Below are positions 11,448-23,929 of a DNA stretch of 64,000 bases, in pieces. Within the stretch, counting starts at the first letter, position 1, and every line of letters starts with the position of its first letter. The notes beneath the pieces were generated by a model. It ran no database searches. It saw only the letters and a program-made list of their open reading frames with translations, and was not told where the DNA came from. A program made the translations under genes and the position numbers. The stretch is from Trichobilharzia szidati (taxonomy: Eukaryota > Platyhelminthes > Trematoda > Strigeidida > Schistosomatidae), in contig OX235273.1 in the NCBI GenBank assembly GCA_944472155.2, positions 100,524,582-100,588,581 on the forward strand, given 5' to 3'.

Positions 11448-11469
11448 GGAAATATATATTATTATTAAT

Positions 11470-12340
11470 TTATTTAGAACAGATCTAGCATTTTTGAGGA
11501 TTAGGTAAAGATGAGATTTGAAATAGCGTTTGAAGTAATTAAGCTCGTCAATCAGCCCCGAATATGATTCAGCACCCAGTAGTACTGTTTGACATGACGA
11601 CCCTATGTTAAGAGGAGTTTTAACATCAAGCTCACCTATGTCTATCGGGTTGGTGTGTGCTGTTTTCGGTGAAGAATTAGGCGTTGCAGTACTGGATTTG
11701 CTATAGGCTAAGGCATTTTTATTTTTAGTTAAGCTAGAAACGTGGGTAGGGATCTTTATTTGACCTAAACTTGTGCATGTATCAAGTGTGCTTAATGGAT
11801 GCGGATGCACTGGACTGTTTCTGTATTTATGCATGGGGGAGCCAGCACTAGTGGTTTAGGAGTGTTAACATCCCTAACAGCTGTTTTTTCAACGCTGACA
11901 GGGACGCAGTGGATAAAAAATGATTGGGACCTTGTGATGACCACGGTTTATTATTCCACCTATCGTTAGGTACTAGTTGTGTCCTTGTATGTGTATCGTG
12001 TGTATTGCTTTGTGGGTTAGTTCCCAGCAGACTTGTACCATATATCCGATCAAAATTTATTTGTGTGCCATACTGTGGATACCCTGAGTTGTTGGTGGTC
12101 GAGCTCTGACTATTGCTACTTGTACTATTGAGGGTGGCATTGTTGTGGCGTTGGTTATCAGTGTGTGCCATGGTGCTATTTCGCACGTTGTGAGTGCTAA
12201 TACTGTTGATGGTGGGAAGTGTGGGCTTATTTATACTGCTGTTGTTGTTGTTTGCATGATTTGAAGTCATATTTTCCTTTTTTCTACCAATGGAGTTATG
12301 GCTAGGAGAGGACAGTGTCGACCTTCGGGGGATTTTGACT
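11470..12340 (-). pseudogene. 5' region of a CR1-like element (pre-endonuclease ORF)
   Basis: Two adjacent minus-strand frames are rich in Asn, Ser, Thr and His. The second, ending near 11490, finishes with the endonuclease start signature LILKNARSVLNKL, in which the Asn is the usual first catalytic residue. The sequence then breaks at the edge of the inverted duplication. A stop near 11850 separates the frames. This looks like the front of an element whose RT half is missing here; it may be the missing front of the 8036/2571 family. A short frame upstream (12300-12340) reads NNPRKKSKSPEGRHC. Confidence 0.6.
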
Positions 12341-12599
12341 TTTTTCTGGGATTATTTAGTGACATGTCTATATCTACGTGGTTGTATAGTTTTATTAGCT
12401 ATTTTATTACAATTTAGTGGCCTTTCGGTTGGTGTTGCTCTCTGAGAGGATAATTCTGTGTGGTTTGAGAGGGGTGGTGCGGTGGGTTCTACGGTGTCTC
12501 TCCATCAGTTGGAAAATATTCAGGTGCAGTGGAGACCACACATATTAACCTTAGGTATGAACTAAACTCCCATTCAACTGCCATGAGTTAATAATAATA

Positions 12600-13085
12600 A
12601 TATATTCTCACTTTTGGACATGAGGGACGCCAGTTTACAGGCATCATCATTTCGATAAATTACACATACGATTAATAAGTTTAGTTAGTAATGATAATAT
12701 AATGAAGTACATATTTATTCCTACAAATGTAGGACACACCAGTTACATGGATAAGTATTATTTAAGCTACATATTTAAATTACATGATTTACGGTTAAAT
12801 AACATGGTTGCTGTCATTTTATCTTTAGTTTGCGGGAAACATCTGATAACTCGTGATTCAATAGAACATATCAAGAAATATAGAGATATTGACTTCGCAT
12901 TAACAAAAAAAACCAAGTATGCGTTGGATGGATTACAGATACTTGAGAAAATAAATAAAGCTTGAAGTCAATTCCCTCATAAAGCAATAAAATGCGTCTT
13001 ATAATAGTATATTCTCACTTTATGCACATGAGGGACTCCAGTTGACGGGCATCATCAATATGATAATGTACACATGGAGTAAACA
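12600..13085 (+). repeat. Dispersed 250-bp repeat, copy 4, with two extra heads
   Basis: The full copy is 12725-12974. Shorter related heads at about 12605-12680 and 13010-13080 (ACATGAGGGAC.CCAGTT..GGGCATCATCA) show local reiteration. Repeat only. Confidence 0.65.
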
Positions 13086-13256
13086 TGTTTAAAATTTTTC
13101 ACTAACACAAGATATATACACAAGGGAAGATAATAGAATATTGACCGTAAGTACACTCTGCATAAGTTAAAACAATTTGTATGATATAATCCTAGGCACC
13201 ATTATTGTTTGAATTTGTTGAAAATGAGCGTAACAGCTGAGTGTTGCGTTACATTT

Positions 13257-13350
13257 GGTCGATATGGTGAACGACGCAATAGTCAGTTTCAAGGTCATGA
13301 TGGGTTCCTGCGTCTGCTGGTTATATGTTTTCGCGAATTCGTTTTCCACT
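13257..13350. repeat. Possible terminal repeat of the 13-19 kb gypsy element, copy A
   Basis: Shares about 75 bp (AGTCAGTTTCAAG..CGTG/CATGATGGGTTCCTGC, TGGTTATATGTTTTC) with 19022-19100 in the same orientation. Together they bracket the pol pseudogene and may be LTR remnants. Confidence 0.5.
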
Positions 13351-13499
13351 GTTTCAAGGGTTCTTGGAAATGGCGTTGCATTTCTGACTTCTAATCTCAA
13401 GAGGAACTTGTTTCATCTTATGAACATTGTTTCACGAGGTTATGTTTTCACATGATAATAGAAGAATTTTGACGTACATGACTCAGTTTCTCCCCTACA

Positions 13500-15690
13500 A
13501 AGAGTAAACGTTACGTAATTGCCTCTTCAGCATTCATCTGTTACAAACAACTGAAAAGGACTGAATCTTCAGAAATTATACTTACGTCGTTAAGTTACTC
13601 TTCGTTACCCAATATCATACGTGTCGTAAGTGAAACCGCTACGTAGCAAATCTGGTAGATGCATGTATATATGTACTGATTTGTTCCCGCAGGCTGAAAA
13701 TGTAATCCTTATCTGACTATTGGTACTTTAGAGGCGAAGGGATATCGAAATTTACGCAGAGTACGACGTACACAGACGATAATTCTGATTCCTCAACTCC
13801 TGTTTTATTTGTATTGCTCGGACCGAAGGCCAACCAAAACACTAAAATGATCTTCCGAAATACCGGATATGTTTTGGGGCTGTGGTGAGCTGAGGATTAC
13901 TAAGGTGGCTAGGGATGTTGCGCGAATGACTGAACGTAATACGACAAAGTACCAAGTGGCCTGGAAACTCGACTGCGAACCTTTAACATAACGGGTTGAT
14001 TTAAATGGTGAAGTTCGCCAACTACTGTTAAGAGGAACAATGTCTTCTAATACTACGAAATTTCTGGTTTTATACTTTCCAAATGTTAAATGTACTCTAT
14101 TACTGACTTCAGCAGCCGACGTCATGCATTCAGGCGAATTTTTCACAGAAAACTTCTCCGCCTACTTTAGAAGGTGCACATATAGCTTACCCAGGGGAAG
14201 CCATGCTTTAAGCATCAATGTGTAAGTACTGAAAAATGACCTTGAAAGAACGAGCCACATAAAAAACGACTTTTGTGTATACACTGTACTTGCGAAAACA
14301 ATGAACGAGAAGTCATGACACTGTTACAGAAGATACCATATTTTCAAGTGTGATAACAACAACTCTCAGCCTGTCAATAGAGAAAGTAAACCAGATTCTA
14401 TACAAGCATTCACCTAGGTCTTCTAGATCTAGTCCTAAACGAATCCAAAGCGAAGTTACAGTACCATAGCCAAAGTGAAGGTCTGCCAAAGCCTGATCTT
14501 CAGGAGCCAGTCAGATTCACAGAACGCTACGAAAGGTCATACTTAAACAACAGTGGAATAACTGAAATCACAAAGAAATATTCGTGGAAGTTATGATGAT
14601 ATAGCAGTATAACATTGTGGGGGTAATTACGCTATAGATGCGACTATTGCTGTAGGAGGAAATCCGTTCTTCGGGGTAGACTCAGTATTCTGCGTATTCC
14701 CCAATCACTTTTTTCTGTCGATCCACACTGTTAGGTATAACGAACACTTTCGGGATTCGGGTAGGTTAAATGACAGAGTGAGGAACACAAAGGATCCAAA
14801 GTCTGATGATACAAAGTCACTTGGATAAATACATCGGTCACGTGTTGTATGACTTTTGCGAGAATTATCTTAGAAGTAACTAGTGGATATTCTTACAAAA
14901 TGTGTGAGAAAATTATCCAATGTAACACCGCGTTAACAATGTTCACAGTATGTTAGGGGCTGATGGGTAGTACGAGGTATACCAACACAAGGTCTAGTAC
15001 CCACAGCTTCTATAGTATTCGTTCCGCGCAGATCAAAGGCAAGGTAAAACAGCAGAAATGATCACCCAAATTACGAACGAAAGTCACACAACGAAGTGGC
15101 GTGGATGCGTGGCCGTAAGACTTCAGCCAAACAAGTCGATTTAAACAGTGAGGGTCAGCACCCAATGTTCACTGATGAATGCTGTGGCTAACAGTTCTGA
15201 AAATTATCTGCCACCAGAGCTCACTTCACTCCATTGGGGTTGTGAGGAGCCTTAGACGAAACCATTCGGAAGTAAAAATCCAGTGGCATCAACATCGGTA
15301 ACACTTACGATCAACTTGATGTAGTCCCTACTGGTCGCCTATCTATGGTTTTAGGGTATCTGTATATCGCTTCGCATATGCTTGTCCATTGGACCTTGTG
15401 CTTCGTTTGTTTCTTGTCCTGTGCCTGTCGCACCTTGGAAAGAAAACAAGAGTTCTGAGAACCTAGTAGAGGAAAAATGTGCCAAAAATAACGTTCGAAT
15501 AACGATATACATATAACATACAGAAAAGTAGTGCGAGAAATAGAACGCCGAAAGAACTCAGATGTTTTTGGGTGTAAAATGTACTGCCACAAAACATTTT
15601 TTACTTATGTTGCAGAATGCAATGAAAAGAAATAATTATATGCCCGGAAAAGACACCGCAATCGGAAGAAATTAGGTAGGTTACATCATC
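13500..15690. other. No gene recognised
   Basis: Between the putative LTR remnant and the end of the gypsy pol. Short open frames only, none with recognisable motifs. It is probably untranslated element sequence plus older DNA. Confidence 0.4.
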
Positions 15691-15719
15691 TTGCTATCTG
15701 ATGTAAGGGTGAAGATGTT

Positions 15720-18620
15720 CTAAGAATCTCGTGGTTCGTCCAGAACGCGTTTTATTTGAGGTCTCAAAGGAAAGTTAGGTTTCTTTGCCGTGCTAGTGAT
15801 TTCTTCGAGGACTGACAGATATTCATTTACCTGTGTATTTTTGGGAATGCTTAGCTCGAGGCTCACAGGGTTGCCTTCTAAGTAGGCCGGTTTCAGACGA
15901 TCGATGCCAACAGAGATTTTGTGGCCTTTTTGGTCCGGGGCAAGGAATTTGTCCATAGTTTTGATGGCTTTATATGGTCATTCATGTAAAAGTTCTAGAG
16001 GGCGACGTACAGAGTCAAAACGGACAAATACATGTGAGAAACTTTCAGACACGGTTGCAGAAAGACAAAGCACTTTGTATGCCTAGCAGAACTAACTGTG
16101 ATGATTCAGTTCAATATACACTGTTTGAAGCTGATAACCCACCCTTTAACTGTTGGTGTAGATGTTCTACCACACCATTAGCTTTTGGATGGTAGGCTGT
16201 TTATCCAAAACGCATATGACCTAGGATTTTAGTCATGGCTAAGAATAAGCCGCTTTCGAATAAGCGCCGGCGATCAGTTGTTCTAGAGGATGGGCATACA
16301 AAACTTGTGGTGCATCGTCCGACAAAGACGCGTGCGACTGTTTCAGCAGATACATTCTTGAGGGATGCTGTTTCAAGCCACCGTGTGAAACGGTCAATAC
16401 ACGTTAAGATATAGGTATATCCATGAGATTCTGGGAGGAATCCAACCAGGCATACATGAATGTGTTCGAAACAAGAATTGGGGATGAGAAGGGTGCCAAG
16501 AGGGCTTCTTGTGTGTGTCACTACCTTGCACTTTTGACAAGCTAAGCATGTGCGTACCAATTCTCTCACCTCATTATTAATAACAGGACAATGAAACCGA
16601 CTTGTAATGAGCTTGACGTTGGCTCGAATACCTGGGTGGGATAAGCCATGCAACATAGTGAAGGCGTTACGGAGATAACTTTCAGACGCGGTGGGGCGAG
16701 AAGTACTTGTGGAAATGTCATATAGAGTAGAATCTCTTCCCATGCCCAGTGGTTTCTCGGCTAATTGCAGAGTTGTTTCCGACAACTCATGTTGAAGGTC
16801 GGTATCTCCCCTCTGAAGACGAGCCAGTTTCTTAGGGCCTATACCACCTATTTGCGTGAGGAAACATATACACGATAAAGCATCTGCTACGGTGTTGTTC
16901 ACTCCGGACACATGGCGAATACCCAATATAAACTGTGTCGTGATTCCCTTGGTGAATACTTATCTGAAGTCGAGTTCAGAGAGTACGTAAGAGGTTTACG
17001 GTCAGTGAAAATTATGAGTTCACGGCGCTCCGCTGAACATCGGGAATGGCGTATCGCACAGTATAAAGCCAAAAGTTCTCTGCCGGATGTGCTGTACTTT
17101 GTTTCTGAAACTTGTAATCGTTTCGAGAAAAAGGTGCGTGATTGCAGGCTAGTTGTTTCAGGACTGAGCCGACAGCAGTGTCAGATGCATCAAATGAGAT
17201 ACTTTATGGTGCCGATGGATGCTGATACATAAGAATGGGTGGCATCTGCAATAGCTTTTTCAACCTGAGTGAAAGCCTTTTGAGCAGACGCGTCAAGTTC
17301 GACGAACTTGTTATTCCTTCGAAGGTCTGTTAGCGGCTGAGTCAGTGATGCACATTTAGGAATGAAGTGTTGGTTGTAACTTACCAAGCTGTTAAAAGTG
17401 CGAAGATTCTTCACTGTCTGCGGCTCCGGAAAGTTCAGTATCACTTCAACTTTACTAGCCAGTAGGCGGATACCCTTACAGTCAATGTTGTGGCCCAGAA
17501 AGTCGAGTGGGTAAACACCTATCTGACACTTTTGAATGTTAACGTTAACACCATGTAGGCGTAACCCTTCGAATGCGAAGTTCAAGTGTCTAAGGTGAGT
17601 TTCCTTGTCTGGACTGGTAATGAGCCAGTCGTCTTAGTATGTGTTTAAAAAGTCGAGACCACAAGATACTCCGCCAATGAATCGTTGGAAGGTTTGTGCT
17701 ACATTCCGGAGACCGAATGGCATACATTGAAATTCAAAAAGTTCGAAAAGTGTATTGATGACCGTTTTCGGAATATCTTCTGGTGGCATCGAGATTTGGT
17801 TATACGCTTTAGCCAAGTCTGCTTTCCAGAAAATAGTTGCGCCAGATAATGCTGCCGTCAAGTCGTGTATGTGGCAATGGATAGCAATCAAGGGTTGTTT
17901 TGGCTTTCACTCGCCGCTAATCACCAGCGGATCACCAATCATTGTTATCTTCTTTCGGCACCGTACGAAGTGGGGATGCCTGTAGGCTTTTCGATGGCCA
18001 AGTGATGCCAAGGGTGAGTATATGGTCGAATTCATTTATGGCTAGTCATAGTCCGTTGGGAGCCAGTCGTCATGTTTTAGATGTCATGGGCTCTCCTGAG
18101 GTTGTGACGTATTGCACAACACTGCTGGTTATGCAACGTAGATCATTAAATGGGTATTTAAGTTCTGAGTGCTTGTCAACAGTCGGCTGAAAGATTGGGT
18201 CAAATATCGCCTTCTTCTTAACTAATGACATGTAGTGACCTATGTAGGTGATGCCTTTAATAGACAGTCTAGTTGTACCGTCATTTCCGGCTGACATCTG
18301 TGAGGAGGTCATGACAGTTAAGTAGGTCTGTGCCAGTGATATGAATTGTGACGCCGCTGATAAGTCTAACCGTAGCACGTACTCCAGGATGAGAAGGTGA
18401 ATGTCAATTATCAAACAAAGCTTTTCAGCATCTGAGCGGAACAAACGAACGATTCATGCCATTAGATAAATCGCAAACTATAGTTGCATCTGATAAAGGA
18501 ATAGGCGCATCCTTGAACTGTACGGAAGAGTTTCCGCGACAAGTTAGGAGTTCAGCGTCGTCTTTTTAGAACTGGGCGATACGGTCAAGGCTGATGTCTC
18601 CTGAAGTTTCGAGCTGGTTT
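15720..18620 (-). pseudogene. Decayed Ty3/gypsy pol (RT, RNase H, integrase)
   Basis: Reading from high to low coordinate: a linker with RLAPN..INEFDHIL and DNNDW (18.1-17.9 kb), RT with FWKADLAKAYNQISMP and QCMPFGLRNVAQTFQRF, RNase H around 17.1-16.95 kb (FFSKRLQVSETKYSTSGREL), then integrase with an H2C2 finger (HGLSHPGIR, CLACQKCK) and a core segment YILTCIDRFTRWLE. The catalytic YxDD box at about 17635 has a stop codon in its second position. The first integrase Asp (normally HVD) is Cys in HIHVCLVG. The tail at 15956-15720 reads GIDRLKPAYLE. Several stops and frameshifts split it. No gag was found. It is non-functional. Confidence 0.85.
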
Positions 18621-19011
18621 ATGTCACCTGTTAGGTATATGATTATAATTAATCTTGTCCGACAACAACCTGCAGATTTCGGTTATAATCACAGGAACAA
18701 TCAACAGACTTACTGGGGCAAGCTCCAAGCCTCGATGACAACCACTATGATGCTTTTTCTTAAGTTTATTAGAAATTAGTAGATAGGCCGTTTTAAGACA
18801 TTCGAAATAATCGCGGGAGAAATTGATACGGCTTGGACCCATAATTAAATGATTGAAACTAAATAAATCCAAGAAATTAGATGCAATATATGTGTGATGA
18901 CTGACAATGTCTATTCCTGTATTGTTTAAATACCTACTGTTTGTCAATGTTACTTATATGAATTAAAATAGTTCCGCCAAATACAAATCCCCGAGTTTAT
19001 CCCTCTCTGTG

Positions 19012-19100
19012 TTGTTGGAAAGACGCTATAGTCAGTTTCAAGATCGTGACGGGTTCCTGCCTCTGCTGGTTATATGTTTTCCTGAATTCGTTTTCCATTG
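19012..19100. repeat. Possible terminal repeat of the gypsy element, copy B
   Basis: Matches 13267-13345 over about 75 bp in direct orientation. Just left of it (18970-18985) the complement reads TTTGGCGGAAC, a plausible primer-binding-site context. Confidence 0.5.
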
Positions 19101-19174
19101 AAATTTAAAGGCTTTTTTGGACGTTTTGCGTATTTTGTAGTATGTAGGTCAGCTTTTTCCCAGCCAGCAATTTT

Positions 19175-19425
19175 TTTGGGGCAGACCTAGGGCGCATTGC
19201 AAATCTTTTGGGGCACTTCGGGCGCATTGCAGACTTTTTGGGGCAGACTTAGGGCGCACTGCAGACTTTTTGGGGCAGACTTAGGGCACATTCCCGATTC
19301 CGACTTTAACTTAAAGCGCATTGCAGAATTTTTGGGGCAGACTTCGGGGGCATTGAAGACTTATTGGGGCAGACTTAGGGTGCATTGCAGACTTTTTGGG
19401 GCAGTCTTCGGGGCGAATACTCAAG
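19175..19425 (+). repeat. Minisatellite, unit about 32 bp, seven to eight units
   Basis: The unit reads CGCATTGCAGACTTTTTGG then GGCAGACTTAGGG. Some units vary at TTAGGG/TTCGGGG, and one is scrambled (about 19285-19315). One frame stays open across it, giving a repetitive peptide, but this is a by-product of the unit length pattern. Confidence 0.9.
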
Positions 19426-19449
19426 AATGGCAATGCGCCCAAAGTTTTT

Positions 19450-20570
19450 TGTCCCGAAGAAATGCTAGCTGGGTTTGTCACTGGATGCTACCACGAAGTT
19501 TATTTTTAGCCTGCAATTCCCAGTTTTTATGTTGGTAGTTAAGGATTATGGTAAATCTGCAATCATTGAGCCAATTCGCGTATACTATGCTAATATAGTA
19601 ACAATCCTCAATAAGTAAACTCCTTAACTGTTCTGCCATTGTTGGATCAAACAGTGGCAGAACAGTTACGGATTATTTGCTTAAACTGGAACTGTGCGCT
19701 GGTTTGTCAGCATGACTGGCACCAAATCAGCACCTTGCTCTTCTTCTACGCATTTTCAGAAGTAGCTTATTAGCCTTATTGCAGCCCTTCTAGTCCAGGT
19801 TCTGCTCCTCCCAAGTTTACCATAATGCTGAATTAAATCTCACTAATTCTGAAATAATTCCAACATTCTATAGTAAGTAAATCCTGAATCTGTTCTTAAA
19901 TAAATTCTTTAATGGCACAGTCTAGAACAAAGTTCTGGTTTTCAGCATGACTGACATTAATTCAACACCATGTTCTTTTTGTAGACATCTTCAGGAGTAG
20001 ATCAGAACCTACTGGCTTTGCTTATCAGTTTTATTTAAGCCTTATCAGCTCATTTGCAGCACCATTGACAAAGTTAAACTATCATAGTCAAGACCACAGT
20101 GGCCTTGAGCGGCCAATCAGAATTTATTTGTAAAATAGCTGCGTAATCGTTGAAAATTAAATTAAAAATTAGTGCTAGCATGATTTTACACTGTATAGTT
20201 GTAGCTTATGTGTTGTAAGAATATCTCCCAGTCTAGTGATCTAGAGAGAGCGATATACCCATTCATCCATGTGACTGTAGGTCATGGTACTTTGAGATGC
20301 ATCGCTATTTCTGACACTATTCTCCAACCTACTTCTAACTGTAAACATGATCCCAAATTCTGAACCTAAATTTAGCCCTAAACCTAACCTTAACTCTAGG
20401 TCCTATGCCTGAATCTTAAACGCCATGACACTACCTAACAGTATCGATTTGCAGAGGAAGTACGTAGTAAATAAATGGAATATTGTATCAGTCCTCTCCA
20501 AGTTCAAAAAGGCAGGCATGATTTCAGATTTATTGGTTGAGGATAGAAGGCTTGGGGCCTGTGTTAATCC
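19450..20570. other. No gene recognised
   Basis: AT-rich. Contains a small inverted motif at 19620-19680 (CTGTTCTGCCATTG / CAGTGGCAGAACAG) and no credible open frame. Confidence 0.4.
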
Positions 20571-20577
20571 TTTTCTA

Positions 20578-22420
20578 CTAAACCTTGACTGAATCAGTTG
20601 AGGTTGCAGACACCATTTCTTCTGGGAATCGGTTCCAAGAGTTTATGACTCGGTGTGAGAACCAGTACTCAACAGCAATATGATTTGTTCTTGGCTTTTG
20701 AACTCTCCTGCTATGTCCTCCAAGGTGTTCCGACCTGGTGGGAAGGAAAAGAAAGGGTAGGTCAGGTCCGTAGTCATTATTTAAAATTTTAAACATCGTA
20801 ATTAAGTCTCCTCTCTGCCTATGGTATGACACGGAGAGGAGATTTAAACTGTCTAGTCTTTCCTCGTATAATAGATTAGTAATGCCAGGAATCTTACGTG
20901 TTTCCTTCCTTCGAACCCTTTCTAGAATGCGTGAGTCCCCTTTAAGACAAGGTTTGGCTGCTTGGATACAGTTTTCTAGTCTTGATCTCACCAGAGATGT
21001 ATATGAGGATGTGAACGTATCTCTGGTGATTCTAGTAAAGGCTCTGCGAATTACCCCTAAGGATCTGAAACTATGTACGGCCACCGCGTGACACTACTGT
21101 AATTATTAAATCGTGGTTAATTATGACACCCAAATCCAAATAAGTCTGAACTGATGGAAGTGTTATTCCCTCTAGTTCGTAGGAGCTGGTGCTTGCATGT
21201 CCGATGCGCATGGTTGCACATTTTGCTACATTGACCGGGGGCATCCACTCTCGGGACCACTCTGACAATTTGTTGAGGTTATTTTGAAACATGAGCGTAT
21301 CACTGTTGCCCCTCAGCTCTCCCCAAATTTTTAAGTCATCTGCGTATAGAACCATAGGGGAATCTGTGAGCAGAGATAATGATATACAAAATAAATAGGA
21401 GAGGTCCGAGTACCGTGCCTTGTGGCACTCCGCTACGCACTGCTGTCCAAGAGGAGAGTTTCGAGTTGATCCTAGCCCTCTGCCTCCTATCTATGAGGAA
21501 TTCCTTAATCCAGTATAGTAACCTGCCTTTGATTAATAATCTTAAAATTATATTTCAATTCAAACACATCACAACATTCAAACAAGTAGCTTATTATGAC
21601 TATAGAAACACTCGTCTTTTTTCCCATCTGATTGTAATTGATCAATAACACTCATATTTCTGAATGTACATTATCTCATATTGATTTTTATTCCAATATC
21701 TAATCGATTCCACACATGTATATAAATGAAGCAAAAAAGTTGTGAGTAATTTGATATGATTATGAGCAATAGTTTGTGCTCGGAACGTCATCAGTTAATA
21801 TTACTGTATAACGCTGTGATTTGTCAAAATAAAATCTTATCCATAATGGAGTTATGCTCTATGACAGTGCCCAAGTTTTATACTTATATCAATTAATACC
21901 AAGACTTTCCAACTTCATGAGTAGTCTTTTGTGAGGAACTTTATCGAAGGCTTTGCTGAAGTCTATGAAGACTACGTTAACGGGTCTTCTGCTGTCCGTT
22001 GATTTAACCCAGCTTTCTCTTGCAGTGAGATTTGACAGGCATGAGAGGTTTCTTCGGAAGCCGTGCTGTGCTCTGGATAACATTTTGTTGTTTTCCAGAT
22101 ATGCCATGATACTTTTCTTGATGATTCTTCCCAGCGTCTTGATTAAAGTGCTGGTGAGACTAATAGGCCTGTAATTTGAAGGGCTTTGTCTTGATCTTAC
22201 TTTGTGGATGGGGGTTACTAAGGTGTCTTTCCAGTCACGCGGTAAAACTCCATTGAGGAGAGATAGCGTTAAGATCGTGGTCAATCGAGAGGCTATGTGA
22301 GCTGATAGCTTATTGAGAGGCATTGGATGAAGATTATCAGGGCCCATTGATTTGGAATGACATTTCATAACATTCCCTGTGTTTGATCGGTCCTTGAAAC
22401 TCAACTTTTGAGGGACCTTT
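20578..22420 (-). pseudogene. CR1-like (SR1-type) element split by an insertion
   Basis: From 22404 down, the frame begins DNLHPMPLNKLSAHIA and includes LPRDWKDTLVTPIHK, SNYRPISLTS and the motif A region NVVFIDFSKAFDKVPHKRLL. It stops at 21894 where a foreign block begins, and resumes at about 21525 with WIKEFLIDRRQ, SGVPQGTVLGPLLFILYI and LYADDLKIW (canonical YADD). A frameshift near 21080 precedes the C-terminal part SLGVIRRAFTRITRDTF..NSWNRFPEEMV. It is a different and more canonical CR1 lineage than the element at 8036. The 5' part is absent. Confidence 0.85.
21525..21893 (+). mobile_element. PLE terminal fragment inserted in the CR1-like element
   Basis: The right half (21751-21890) matches the sequence just downstream of the GIY-YIG frame at 49.85-49.99 kb and the hairpins at 46.8 and 52.6 kb, including CAGTGCCCAAGTTTTATACTTATATC. 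An ATTAAT flank at both edges may be a short target duplication. It carries a damaged hammerhead-like motif at 21751-21795 (GGAAC in place of GAAAC). Confidence 0.65.
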
Positions 22421-22520
22421 ACTTTGGCTATGATACTCTAACTTCGCCATTCACTCTACGGTTTATCAAATAACAATGCAGGTGTGGATGGACACGTACC
22501 AAGTCGGCAAAAATGGGCAT

Positions 22521-22632
22521 AGAAATCTACTCATATTAACCATTTAATATGGGTAGATTTCTGGAAAGTAAGAATGGAAAATAACGGGCAAAGTACTATT
22601 ATGATTGGTTAGATGGTAAGAATTCTTACCAT
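22521..22632. repeat. Two adjacent strong hairpins
   Basis: 22521-22561 is a 19-bp stem with one mismatch (AGAAATCTAC..GTAGATTTCT) around a 2-4 nt loop. 22613-22632 is a perfect 20-bp palindrome centred on GAATTC. A third, partial ATGGTAA/TTATCAT pairing follows. It may be a remnant of a non-autonomous DNA element; no transposase was seen. Confidence 0.6.
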
Positions 22633-22774
22633 TTACCATTAATGGCAAAATTTTCGTCAAATGATGGGCAGAATGGTAAAAATCTTATCATATAACCAGA
22701 ATTCCTATTACAGGTAGTGTTTTCTTTTTGCCCACTGTTTATTCGTGTTTTACCACTATTTTCTGACTGAGAAG

Positions 22775-22905
22775 ATAGCATGTAAGATCATGCTACAGGA
22801 CTGGACTGTACCGACTCCTAGCTTTAACGTAGGGAGTGAGGTGTTGGCTAAGCGTGTTGGCCACTTCACTTATTTGGGGAGTTGCATCAGCCCAGCCAGC
22901 GTCAG
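22775..22905 (+). pseudogene. RTE-like RT fragment
   Basis: The frame CKIMLQDWTVPTPSF and VGHFTYLGSCIS matches the post-RT region of the RTE at 31.0-32.1 kb (MLLQDWTTSTPS, DHFTYLGSCIS). Both ends are truncated. Confidence 0.75.
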
Positions 22906-23049
22906 CAGGTTGTCAATGTTCATCTATGCGTTCAATGTTCCTGTAGAGCTAGTTGAGACCATTACTCATGCGCGCGCATGGACATCTATCGGTAAAGCTG
23001 GTTATAAGTACAAAGAAGTGCATAAATGACACGATCCTATTTCACTTGA

Positions 23050-23925
23050 AGGAGAGTATATATCCAGTTAGACTGGCTCAGGCGTTCTTGGTAATTTACC
23101 ATGTTCCCGTAGTTTGCCACATCTCCTGAGGTTCAATCTTAGTAAACCGTTGACAGTGCTAGAGGATTGTGCATACCACTTGTTCCTATTATAGTTAAAT
23201 ATTCGCTTAAAGTTAGTTTACTTGAGACAAAATTGTGATGGTTAGATGACAGAATGCGTACGTATGAAATTTGGATTTTAGGGAATAAAAAGACAGTTGC
23301 AGTGAAGAAAATTTTCTTTTCGACGAAATCATCATCTAGGCTGTACATTCGTGTATTTATATCAAATAGATGCGAAAGTTCCAGAAAAATTTCCGGTTAA
23401 GGGTCAAATTAATAAAAATTACAATTAGGAATTGGAATGCCATAATAAACACGGGGATGGGTAAACCTCAAACAAAGTAGCATAATAACTAAGAAGATTG
23501 ACATTGTGCAATTGGGGTTAGAAATAGTGAAATGACAAAATAAACAGGAAGTGGGGATATGAAAATATGGTAGTGTAGACAGGGATTAAGAAAAACTTAA
23601 AATAACATGAATAAACAGGAAGTTTAGATAAGAAAGGCGATGGGATGGTCATTATTAAAAAATTTACCCGTTTATGATGGCCATGGCAGGGACAGGGGTT
23701 GACGTATTTCTTTTGGATACGAAGGGTGGGTTTGAGTTTTTGGATAGCTAGCCCTCAGCTATGCCCAGATGTCTTGATTTCACTCCCTTTGATAGGTTTG
23801 ATTGAATCTTATATTTGAATAAGGCATTAAGAACACAAATTTCGCGAGATGATATCATTTCGTAGTTTCTTTACAACCGCTTTACAACTAACATGGTTAA
23901 CAATAATAAATATATATATTACTTA
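23050..23925. other. No gene recognised
   Basis: AT-rich, with no open frame of substance and no repeat recognised within the window. Confidence 0.4.
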
Positions 23926-23929
23926 TATA

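Larger units (their letters stand above)
8866..11450. repeat. Right arm of the young inverted duplication
   Basis: Reverse complement of 1692-4150, containing the RT and C-terminal part of the CR1-like frame, its 3' end, about 0.8 kb of non-element DNA and one dispersed repeat. It differs from the left arm by an extra tandem unit at its 3' end and small indels. Confidence 0.85.

Noticed and set aside
15311..15592. 93-aa minus-strand frame after the gypsy pol
   Set aside because: No env-like or other motif, lies in the decayed 3' region; chance frame.
19197..19538. 113-aa repetitive protein
   Set aside because: It is the translation of a minisatellite whose unit happens to lack stops; no start context or conservation.
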